From Opitutia bacterium UBA4654 (GTDB lineage Bacteria > Verrucomicrobiota > Verrucomicrobiia > Opitutales > Intestinicryptomonadaceae), in NCBI GenBank assembly GCA_002405555.1, contig DHMA01000222.1:1-6672 (forward strand): a stretch of 6,672 nucleotides of DNA, given 5' to 3'. Positions 1 to 5,896 of the stretch are shown here, piece by piece (the stretch's first letter is position 1; the number at the start of each line of letters is the position of its first letter). The notes beneath the pieces are model-generated. The model was not told the origin of the DNA. It saw only the letters and a program-made list of their open reading frames with translations, and made no database searches. A program made the position numbers and the translations under genes.

Positions 1-80
1 ACGTGGAGGACGCGCTCATGAACGCTCCCGCCAAGCGCGACAACCAGATAGTAGTTCCCAAAGTTGTGGACGACGCGTAG
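1..80 (+). CDS. gatC: GatC C-terminal end (Asp-tRNA(Asn)/Glu-tRNA(Gln) amidotransferase subunit C), partial
   Basis: Only the last 25 codons are in the window, read in the frame that ends at TAG 78-80. The peptide contains ALMNAPAKRDNQIVVPKVVD. This matches the conserved GatC tail, where an 'ALANAP' segment is followed by a charged loop and a 'VPKV' end. GatC is a small subunit of about 95-100 residues that wraps around the GatA-GatB interface and stabilises the GatCAB complex in the cytoplasm. It has no catalytic residues of its own. The gene ends 18 nt before gatA, in the common gatC-gatA-gatB order, which supports the call. The fragment is short, so the identification rests on the tail motif and the neighbours together. 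Confidence 0.87.
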   Translation, partial: VEDALMNAPAKRDNQIVVPKVVDDA

Positions 81-84
81 AATC

Positions 85-90
85 GGGAGG
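85..90 (+). promoter_or_regulatory. Ribosome binding site of gatA
   Basis: GGGAGG lies 8 nt before the ATG at 99, just after the gatC stop. It is the strongest Shine-Dalgarno in the window and fixes the gatA start. Confidence 0.8.
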
Positions 91-98
91 CATTTAGC

Positions 99-1568
99 AT
101 GGGCGAAATTTTCTATAAAAACATCGGAGAGCTTGACGCAATGCTCGACAGCCGCGAAATCTCGGCGGTGGAGCTTGCGCAGGCGTTTATCGACAGAAAG
201 AACGCGGTAGACGGGAAGGTCGGGGCGTTCATTTCGTCGAACGAGGACGAACTTTTGGCGAACGCGGCGAAAGCGGACGAACGCCGCGCAAAGGGCGCAA
301 AGCTTTCGGAGCTTGACGGCATACCCGTGGGGCTTAAAGACCTGCTTGCGGTGCGCGGGCAGAAGCTCACCTGCGCGAGCAAGATGCTCGAAAACTACGT
401 TAGCCCCTACACGGGCACGGCGATGAAAAAGCTCGAAGACGCGGGCGCGCTTTTCTGGGGACGCCTGAACATGGACGAATTCGCGATGGGTTCGTCGTGC
501 GAAAACAGCGCGTTGCAGAAGACGCGCAACCCGTGGGATTTGACGAGAATCCCGGGCGGGAGCAGCGGCGGCTCGGCGGCGGCGGTGTCGGCGGGCGAAT
601 GCGCGGTTTCGCTGGGTTCCGACACGGGCGGCTCGATACGCCAGCCCGCGTCGCTTTGCGGCGTCGTGGGAATGAAGCCCACATACGGGCTTGTGAGCAG
701 GTTCGGGCTTGCGGCGTTCGCGTCGTCGCTCGACCAGATAGGGCCGTTCGCGCGGTCGGTAAAAGACGCGGCGACGGTGCTCAAATACATCGCGGGCTAC
801 GACAGGCTCGACTCGACGAGCGTGAAAGTCGATGTCGAAGACTACCCCGCAAAGCTTTCGGCGGAGTCTCTGAAAGGCAAAAAGCTCGGCGTCCCGAAAG
901 AGTATTTTTCGGCGGAGGGAATCGACGCCGAGGTGCGCTCGATAGTGGAGGCCGCGGTTAAGAAGTGCGGCGAACTCGGCGCGGAAATCGTGGAAGTTTC
1001 GCTTCCGCATACCGACTTGGCTATCCCCGTCTATTACATAATAGCGACCGCCGAGGCTTCGTCGAACCTCGCCCGCTACGACGGCATACGCTACACCCAC
1101 AGGAGCGACAAGGCAAAGGACGTCGTAGACGTCTATTTCAAGAGCCGCGCGGAGGGCTTCGGCGAGGAGGTCAAACGCAGAATCATTCTCGGCAGCTACG
1201 TTCTCAGCTCGGGCTACTACGACGCCTACTACCTGCGCGCGCAGAAAGTCCGCACGCTCATCAGAAACGACTTCGAGCATGCGTTCGAGAGCGTAGACGC
1301 GATACTCGCGCCGACGTCGCCGACCACCGCGTTCAAGGTGGGCGAAAAGGCGTCCGACCCGCTCTCGATGTACCTGAGCGACATTTTCACAATCAACGTC
1401 AACCTTGCCGGTCTCCCCGGAATTTCGGTGCCGTGCGGCTTCGCGTCGGACGGCATGCCCGTTGGTCTGCAAATGATAGGCAGGGCATTCGACGAATCGA
1501 ACCTCCTCTCCTACTCCTACGCATACGAATCGGCGTGCGACTGGAACAAACGCAATCCGCAACTTTAA
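99..1568 (+). CDS. gatA: Asp-tRNA(Asn)/Glu-tRNA(Gln) amidotransferase subunit A (amidase)
   Basis: GatA is the glutaminase subunit of GatCAB. It hydrolyses glutamine (or asparagine) and releases ammonia, which travels through a tunnel to GatB, where Glu-tRNA(Gln) or Asp-tRNA(Asn) is amidated. The 489-residue length is normal for the family. The amidase-signature core is clear: LDGIPVGLKDLL with K80, the PGGSSGGSAAAV loop with S155, and SDTGGSIRQPAS with S179. These give the Ser-cisSer-Lys triad, each shifted by one from the Staphylococcus aureus numbering I recall. The C-terminal segment NLAGLPGISVPCG (near residues 435-450) is also typical. The ATG at 99 is preceded by GGGAGG, and the N-terminus has the expected short helical lead. 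The gene follows gatC by 18 nt and is followed by gatB after 6 nt. Nothing is truncated or missing. Nine of its 25 Ile codons are AUA, unusual for such GC-rich DNA. Confidence 0.98.
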   Translation: MGEIFYKNIGELDAMLDSREISAVELAQAFIDRKNAVDGKVGAFISSNEDELLANAAKADERRAKGAKLSELDGIPVGLKDLLAVRGQKLTCASKMLENYVSPYTGTAMKKLEDAGALFWGRLNMDEFAMGSSCENSALQKTRNPWDLTRIPGGSSGGSAAAVSAGECAVSLGSDTGGSIRQPASLCGVVGMKPTYGLVSRFGLAAFASSLDQIGPFARSVKDAATVLKYIAGYDRLDSTSVKVDVEDYPAKLSAESLKGKKLGVPKEYFSAEGIDAEVRSIVEAAVKKCGELGAEIVEVSLPHTDLAIPVYYIIATAEASSNLARYDGIRYTHRSDKAKDVVDVYFKSRAEGFGEEVKRRIILGSYVLSSGYYDAYYLRAQKVRTLIRNDFEHAFESVDAILAPTSPTTAFKVGEKASDPLSMYLSDIFTINVNLAGLPGISVPCGFASDGMPVGLQMIGRAFDESNLLSYSYAYESACDWNKRNPQL

Positions 1569-1574
1569 AAGACA

Positions 1575-3095
1575 ATGTCCGAAGTTCAATACGAAGCAGT
1601 AATCGGTCTGGAAACGCACGTCCAAATCAAGACGCGCAGCAAGATGTTCACGTCGGTGGCGCACAGGTTCGCCGAGCCGCCGAACACGCTTACCGACGCA
1701 GTCGTGTGGGCGCTCCCCGGGGTGCTGCCGGTGCTCAATTTCGAGGCAATCCGCAAGACGATAGAGCTTGGGCTTATGCTCGGCTGCGAAATTCCCGAAA
1801 TCACAAAGTGGGATAGAAAAAATTATTTCTACCCCGACAGCCCCAAAAACTACCAGCTTTCGCAGTACGACCAGCCCCTGTGCCTCGGCGGCAACGTCGA
1901 GATAGAGCTTCCCGCGGCGAACCGCGCGGAAATGGGCGAGCACAGGCTCGTAAAACTCACGCGAATCCACTTGGAGGAGGACGTCGGCAAACTCACGCAC
2001 TTCGCGCACGACTCGCTTGTAGACTACAACCGCGCGGGCACGCCGCTCATTGAAATCGTTTCCGAGCCCGACATGCACTCGTCGGACGAAGTTTTCGCGT
2101 ACCTTACGTCGCTGCGCAACACGATTTCCGCCGCGGGAATTTCAGACTGCGACATGGAAAAGGGGCAGATGCGCTGCGACGTCAACGTGTCGATTCGCCC
2201 CGTCGGAAGCGAAAAATTCGGGGTGAAAGTAGAGATGAAAAACATCAACTCGACGTCGCACGTCCGCAACTGCATAGACTACGAAATCCGCCGCCAAATA
2301 GACTGCATAACAAAGGGCATTCCGATTGTGCAGGAAACGCGCCGCTACGACGCGCAGCTCGGAATCACGCAGTCCATGCGCTCGAAGGAGGACGCGCACG
2401 ACTACCGCTACTTTCCCGACCCCGACCTCATGCCGTGCAAAATTTCGGCGGAACTGCTCGACTCAATCCGCGCAAAACTGCCCGAACGCCCCTTCGACCG
2501 CCAGCGCAGGTATATGAAAGACTTCGCCCTCCCGTATTCGGCGACCTCCGTCATGTGCCCCGACCCCGCGCTCTGCGGCTATTTCGAAAAGGCGGTCGCC
2601 GCCTACCCGAAAAATCCGAAGGCAATCGCCAACATGCTCGTCAACGACCTTCTCCGCGAGCTTTCCGCAAGCGAGGAATCGGCAAAACAGTCCGACGAAT
2701 TCGGCGAACCCGAAGCCGCGGTCGTCCACGTTTCGACCGCCGAAAAATTGGCGAAGTGCAAGCTTTCGCCCGAAAATCTGGCGTCGCTTGTCAAGGTTGT
2801 GGACAGCGGCGTAATCTCCAAACAGATGGCAAAGGAAGTGTTCGTGGAAATGTGCGCTTCGGGCGAATCCGCCGACGCAATCGTCGAAAAGCGCGGACTC
2901 AAACAGAACAGCAATTCCGACGAGCTTGAAAAATTCTGCCTCGACGCCATGGCGGGCAATCAAAAGGCAATCGACCAGTTCAAGGCGGGCAACGAAAAGG
3001 CGATAAACGCGCTTGTCGGGCCCGTCATGAAGGCGTCGAAGGGCAAGGCGAACCCCGCGATGGTTTTGGAAATCCTCAAAAAACTGATAAAGTAG
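1575..3095 (+). CDS. gatB: Asp-tRNA(Asn)/Glu-tRNA(Gln) amidotransferase subunit B
   Basis: GatB binds the mischarged tRNA, phosphorylates the Glu or Asp side chain with ATP, and transfers the ammonia delivered by GatA. Cradle-domain motifs are all present: IGLETHVQ (E13, H15), KWDRKNYFYPD, HLEEDVGKLTH (E134/E135), NRAGTPLIEIVSEPD (E160), QMRCDVNVSIRP and DYRYFPDPDL. E13, H15, E134 and E160 line up with the metal-site residues I recall from S. aureus GatB. The paired N-terminal cysteines of some GatBs are absent, as in the S. aureus protein. The C-terminal YqeY-like tail ends with MKASKGKANP. At 506 residues it is about 30 longer than S. aureus GatB, mostly because of a charged linker at residues 364-395. 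The ATG at 1575, 6 nt after the gatA stop, has no good Shine-Dalgarno, so translation probably depends on coupling to gatA. The stop lies 3 nt before the next gene. Confidence 0.98.
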   Translation: MSEVQYEAVIGLETHVQIKTRSKMFTSVAHRFAEPPNTLTDAVVWALPGVLPVLNFEAIRKTIELGLMLGCEIPEITKWDRKNYFYPDSPKNYQLSQYDQPLCLGGNVEIELPAANRAEMGEHRLVKLTRIHLEEDVGKLTHFAHDSLVDYNRAGTPLIEIVSEPDMHSSDEVFAYLTSLRNTISAAGISDCDMEKGQMRCDVNVSIRPVGSEKFGVKVEMKNINSTSHVRNCIDYEIRRQIDCITKGIPIVQETRRYDAQLGITQSMRSKEDAHDYRYFPDPDLMPCKISAELLDSIRAKLPERPFDRQRRYMKDFALPYSATSVMCPDPALCGYFEKAVAAYPKNPKAIANMLVNDLLRELSASEESAKQSDEFGEPEAAVVHVSTAEKLAKCKLSPENLASLVKVVDSGVISKQMAKEVFVEMCASGESADAIVEKRGLKQNSNSDELEKFCLDAMAGNQKAIDQFKAGNEKAINALVGPVMKASKGKANPAMVLEILKKLIK

Positions 3096-3098
3096 GGC

Positions 3099-4343
3099 AT
3101 GACAATTCCCGTAATCGTGTTGCTTGCGCTGCTTGCGGTGAAATACGCCGCGGTGGTGCGGCTCGACATTCTGAACATGCGCAGCGTCCGCGAACACGCG
3201 GGCGCGGTGCCGCAGGCGTTCGCGTCGTTCATGGACTCCGACACCTACAAAAAGGCGGCGGCGTACACGATAGACAAAACGCGCTTCGGAATTTTCGAAA
3301 ACACCTGCAACTCGATTTTCCTCGCCCTGTTGCTCGCGCTGTGGATTATCCCGACGCTCTTCGACATCGGCATCGACGCGTTCGGCGCGAGCGTCTGGGG
3401 GCAGGCAATCACGCTGATTCTGATGTCGGTCGTGCTGTCGATTCCCGACATTCCGTTCGAGCTGTACTCGCAGTTTGTCATAGAGCAGGAGTACGGTTTC
3501 AACAAGAGCACCCTGCGGCTTTGGATTGCCGACAAAATCAAAAGCCTGCTCGTGGGGCTTGTCCTCGGCGCGCCGATTCTTACGCTGATTCTGTGGTTTT
3601 CGGAGACATTCAAAAGCACTTGGTGGCTTTGGGGCTTCTTCGCGGTGGCGGCGTTTCAGGTTGTGATGATTGTGGTCTACCCGCGCTTCGTGATGCCGCT
3701 TTTCAACAAGCTCGAAGACCTGCCCGACGGCGAACTGAAAACCGCGCTGCTCGGCGTCGCCGACCGCGGCGGCTTCCACACGAGCGCGATTCAGGTCATG
3801 GACGGCAGCAAACGCAGCTCGCATTCGAACGCGTTTTTCACGGGCTTCGGACGCTTCCGCAGAATAGTGCTTTTCGACACGCTCGTGGAGCAGCTCACCG
3901 TCCCCGAAATCGAGGCGGTCTTGGCGCACGAAATAGGGCACTACAAGCGCGGGCACATTCTGAAAATGATGGCGATGAATTTTGCGATGACGTTCGCGAC
4001 GTTTTTTGTCATGGGCTGGCTTTCCGAGAGCGAGTGGTTCTACCTCGGCTTCGGGTTCTGCGAGGCGACGGGCTTCGGGCCTGTATTGCTGATGTTCTCG
4101 ATGTTCGCGGGGCTGTTCACGTTCTGGCTTACGCCGCTGCTTAACGCGTTTTCGCGCGCGAACGAGTACGAGGCGGACGCGTTTTCGGCAAAGCTTTGCG
4201 GCGCGGAGAATTTGAAGTCGGCGCTGCGCAAACTCCACAAAAAGAACCTCGGCAACCTGACTCCGCACCCCGCGTACAGCGCGTTCTACTACTCGCACCC
4301 GACGCTCTTCGAGCGCGAATCCGCTCTGGATAAAATCGGATAG
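3099..4343 (+). CDS. M48 family membrane metallopeptidase, Ste24/CAAX prenyl protease 1 type
   Basis: This 414-residue protein has the architecture of Ste24-type (M48A) zinc proteases. The N-terminal multi-helix domain carries family motifs AYTIDKTRFG (residues 55-64) and LYSQFVIEQEYGFNKSTL (122-139). The catalytic domain has HEIGH (H277, E278, H281) and NEYEADAF (355-362), with E356 as the likely third zinc ligand and D360 conserved. Hydrophobic stretches suggesting membrane helices lie near residues 3-20, 71-90, 100-118, 149-168, 175-194, 290-308 and 326-348. The end, HPAYSAFYYSHPTLFER, is also typical. Yeast and human relatives trim prenylated proteins. Bacteria generally lack that substrate, so membrane-protein quality control is only an inference. 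It starts 3 nt after gatB, so co-transcription and translational coupling are likely. The Shine-Dalgarno (AGGG overlapping the gatB stop) is very close to the ATG, so the exact start is less certain than the identity. Confidence 0.94.
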   Translation: MTIPVIVLLALLAVKYAAVVRLDILNMRSVREHAGAVPQAFASFMDSDTYKKAAAYTIDKTRFGIFENTCNSIFLALLLALWIIPTLFDIGIDAFGASVWGQAITLILMSVVLSIPDIPFELYSQFVIEQEYGFNKSTLRLWIADKIKSLLVGLVLGAPILTLILWFSETFKSTWWLWGFFAVAAFQVVMIVVYPRFVMPLFNKLEDLPDGELKTALLGVADRGGFHTSAIQVMDGSKRSSHSNAFFTGFGRFRRIVLFDTLVEQLTVPEIEAVLAHEIGHYKRGHILKMMAMNFAMTFATFFVMGWLSESEWFYLGFGFCEATGFGPVLLMFSMFAGLFTFWLTPLLNAFSRANEYEADAFSAKLCGAENLKSALRKLHKKNLGNLTPHPAYSAFYYSHPTLFERESALDKIG

Positions 4344-4360
4344 CGCGGACGTCCGTTTTA
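4331..4360 (+). terminator. Weak terminator-like hairpin after the M48 protease gene
   Basis: CGGA (4337-4340) can pair with TCCG (4352-4355). After a one-base bulge, TAAAA (4331-4335) can pair with TTTTA (4356-4360). The stop codon of the protease gene lies in the loop. The stem is short and partly A-T, and the T-run is only four long. It may end the gatCAB-protease transcript, but on its own it looks inefficient. Confidence 0.3.
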
Positions 4361-4575
4361 ATATTTTACTTGCGGTTGCCCGCGCGGGTGTCGTAAAAAC
4401 TTTTGCGCCGCTTCTGACGTTCGGCGTCGGGTTGGGTCGGGCGCAGGTTTTTCTAATCGTCGCCCGGTCGGCAAAGCTTGGCGGAATCTTGCCCGCGGGC
4501 GGCGGACGGGGCGTTTTGCCGCAAGGGGTTTCAACAATTTCGGGCGCGTATTTGCGCAAAAAGAAAGGGAATGCA
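4344..4575 (+). promoter_or_regulatory. 232-nt intergenic region and presumed leader of the NIF3-family gene
   Basis: No convincing gene lies here. The reading frame of the following gene is open back to a TTG at 4432, but that extension has no family similarity. An open minus-strand frame across the gap is only Arg/Pro-rich shadow sequence. The gap holds four perfect 10-bp palindromes: CGGACGTCCG (4346-4355), CCCGCGCGGG (4379-4388), GCCCGCGGGC (4491-4500) and TTTGCGCAAA (4551-4560). It also has a run of G-tracts (4423-4447) and a possible 9-bp RNA stem, 4435-4443 with 4461-4469, around a T-rich loop. An A/T-rich patch at 4355-4370 could carry promoter elements, but I see no good -35/-10 pair. 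A promoter for the downstream gene is expected somewhere here; a regulatory role is inference. Confidence 0.4.
4562..4570 (+). promoter_or_regulatory. Ribosome binding site that sets the NIF3-family start
   Basis: AGAAAGGGA ends 5 nt before the ATG at 4576 and directly after the palindrome TTTGCGCAAA. It favours ATG 4576 over the in-frame upstream TTG at 4432. It also sits too close to the out-of-frame ATG at 4571 to serve that one. Confidence 0.7.
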
Positions 4576-5343
4576 ATGGTTAAAAACGTAAAACTTTCGG
4601 AAGTCGTGGAATTTCTCGACGAATTCTGCGGCGTTTCAAAAATGCGCGATTTTCCCCCCGCGCACAACGGGCTTCAATTCGAAAACAGCGGCAACATAAC
4701 GCGCGTCGCTTCCGCCGTTGACGCGGGCGGCGCGGAAATCGGCATAGCCTCGCACCTCGGCGCGAACCTGCTGATTGTCCACCACGGGCTGTTCTGGAAT
4801 CCGCCCGAACCGGTCGTGGGCGGCGTCTACGAGAAAGTCAAAACGCTTATCGACGGCGACATCGCAGTATACTCCGTCCACCTGCCGCTCGACGCGCACG
4901 ACACCGTAGGCAACAACGTGCTGATTGCCCGCGCTCTTGGCTTGAAGGTTGTCGACAGGTGCTTCGAATGCGAGGGCGCGAAAATCGGCGTGGTTGCGGA
5001 AGCCCCGAAGGGCGGCCGCGCCGAGCTTGCCTCGAAGCTCGCGGGGCTTTTTCCGAACACATACAAGGAAATAGCGTTCGGCTCGGCGAACCCAGAAAGA
5101 ATCGCGATTTGCTCTGGCAGTTGCGGCGACGCCGTTCCGCATCTGCGCGAAATCGGAATCGACACCCTCGTTTGCGGCGAGCTTCGCCAGCGGCATTTCA
5201 CAATGGCTCAGGAAATGCGCCTCAACCTCTACCCCTGCGGACACTACGCAACCGAACGCTTCGGCGTCGCAGCTCTCGGCGAGCTTGTGGCGGAAAGGTT
5301 CGGGCTGAAATGCAGTTTTATCGAAATGCAGAACCCGCTGTAA
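4576..5343 (+). CDS. NIF3/YbgI-family (DUF34) dinuclear metal-centre protein
   Basis: From ATG 4576 the product is 255 residues, close to E. coli YbgI, with which I can match it along its length from memory. Shared motifs are AHNGLQFE (residues 29-36), LLIVHHGLFW (65-74), HLPLDAHDTVGNN (102-114), CSGSCGD (179-185), CGELRQRH (200-207) and GHYATER (222-228). The expected ligands of the two-metal site are present: H69, H70, D106, H223 and E227. Family members form toroidal hexamers in the cytoplasm. They are often labelled 'GTP cyclohydrolase 1 type 2 homolog', but the physiological reaction is not settled, so I assign no substrate. The start is supported by AAGGGA 5 nt upstream and by family length. 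A 232-nt gap lies upstream. aroQ follows 43 nt downstream with no clear terminator between, so the two may share a transcript. Confidence 0.94.
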   Translation: MVKNVKLSEVVEFLDEFCGVSKMRDFPPAHNGLQFENSGNITRVASAVDAGGAEIGIASHLGANLLIVHHGLFWNPPEPVVGGVYEKVKTLIDGDIAVYSVHLPLDAHDTVGNNVLIARALGLKVVDRCFECEGAKIGVVAEAPKGGRAELASKLAGLFPNTYKEIAFGSANPERIAICSGSCGDAVPHLREIGIDTLVCGELRQRHFTMAQEMRLNLYPCGHYATERFGVAALGELVAERFGLKCSFIEMQNPL

Positions 5344-5386
5344 TTTTCACCTTGTTTTTCGGACGCGAAACCGTCAAAATGCCGGC

Positions 5387-5818
5387 ATGAAAAAAATAGC
5401 GGTAATCAACGGCGCAAACTTGGACAGGCTCGGCAAGCGCGAGCCGCAAATCTACGGCAGCGAAACTTTGGCGGACCTGACTGAATCGCTCGCCGCCGAG
5501 GCCGAAAAGCTCGGCGTGGAAATAATCCCGTTCCAGTCGAACCACGAGGGCGCGATTATCGACAAAATCGCGGAGCTTGCCGACGCGGGCGTAAAGCTTG
5601 CAATCATCAACCCCGCGGCGTTCACGCATACGAGCGTCGCGCTTCGCGACAGCATAGCGGGGTCGGGCATGAAGTTTGTGGAGGTGCACATTTCGAACGT
5701 CCACAAGCGCGAGGAGTTTAGGCACACATCGCTTACCGCGCCCGTCTGCGAAGCCCAAATCTGCGGATTGGGGCGCGAGGGATACTTCGCCGCGCTCCGC
5801 TATTTGGCAAAACTTTAA
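5387..5818 (+). CDS. aroQ: Type II 3-dehydroquinate dehydratase
   Basis: This enzyme performs the third step of the shikimate pathway, the reversible trans-dehydration of 3-dehydroquinate to 3-dehydroshikimate, as a cytoplasmic dodecamer. The 143-residue length is normal. The active site is complete and numbers almost as in the Mycobacterium tuberculosis enzyme: R18 and Y23 in LGKREPQIYG, N75 and H81 in INPAAFTHTS, H101 in EVHISNVH, and R112 in EEFRHTS. The usual Gly after NP is Ala here (NPAAF), a mild variation. The C-terminal GLGREGYFAAL is typical. The ATG at 5387 gives the conserved beginning KKIAVINGANLDRLG. No Shine-Dalgarno is evident before it, and the start codon overlaps a perfect palindrome. 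Two terminator-like hairpins follow the stop. No other shikimate-pathway gene is in the window. Confidence 0.97.
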   Translation: MKKIAVINGANLDRLGKREPQIYGSETLADLTESLAAEAEKLGVEIIPFQSNHEGAIIDKIAELADAGVKLAIINPAAFTHTSVALRDSIAGSGMKFVEVHISNVHKREEFRHTSLTAPVCEAQICGLGREGYFAALRYLAKL

Positions 5819-5821
5819 TCT

Positions 5822-5839
5822 TCGGGAAGCCCCGATTTT
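5822..5839 (+). terminator. First of two tandem terminator hairpins after aroQ
   Basis: TCGGG (5822-5826) pairs with CCCGA (5831-5835) around the loop AAGC and is followed by TTTT (5836-5839). It begins 3 nt after the aroQ stop. The stem is short but GC-rich. The U-tract is brief, so it is probably a partial terminator. Confidence 0.5.
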
Positions 5840-5843
5840 CAGC

Positions 5844-5884
5844 CGCGCCGCCGCAGGTCTTGCGCTCGGCGCGAAATTTTTTTT
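5844..5884 (+). terminator. Strong intrinsic terminator between aroQ and the helicase gene
   Basis: CGCGCCG (5844-5850) pairs perfectly with CGGCGCG (5867-5873). Inside, CGCA (5852-5855) pairs with TGCG (5861-5864) around a 5-nt loop, separated from the outer stem by a small 1x2 internal loop. The hairpin is followed by AAA and then eight T (5877-5884). This is the classic form of a Rho-independent terminator on the + strand. It ends only 12 nt before the GTG of the next gene. Confidence 0.75.
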
Positions 5885-5896
5885 CGGAAAACAAAC

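Noticed and set aside
550..610. GC-rich GGC-repeat-like tract in gatA
   Set aside because: It encodes the conserved Gly/Ser/Ala-rich amidase loop (GGSSGGSAAA), so the repetition follows from the protein.
1620..1730. Missing paired cysteines in the GatB N-terminal region, at first suggesting a lost zinc site
   Set aside because: S. aureus GatB, as I recall its sequence, also lacks them, so this is a normal family variant.
4432..4575. A 48-codon upstream extension of the NIF3-family frame from a TTG start
   Set aside because: It has no similarity to the family, lies upstream of a good ribosome binding site, and would make the protein longer than YbgI-type relatives.
4358..4576. A 72-codon minus-strand frame filling the intergenic gap
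   Set aside because: It is Arg/Pro-rich, has no visible ribosome binding site and no recognisable domain; it looks like a GC-driven spurious frame.
4571..4591. A six-codon frame (ATG CAA TGG ...) overlapping the NIF3 start
   Set aside because: The Shine-Dalgarno touches this ATG with no spacing, while it is correctly spaced for ATG 4576. The short frame is probably chance.
2463..4667. A 734-codon open frame on the minus strand, covering parts of gatB, all of the protease gene, the gap and part of the NIF3 gene
   Set aside because: The translation is dominated by Arg, His and Glu with no recognisable motif, and it lies antisense to three well-supported genes. GC-rich codon bias on the + strand commonly removes stops from one antisense frame.
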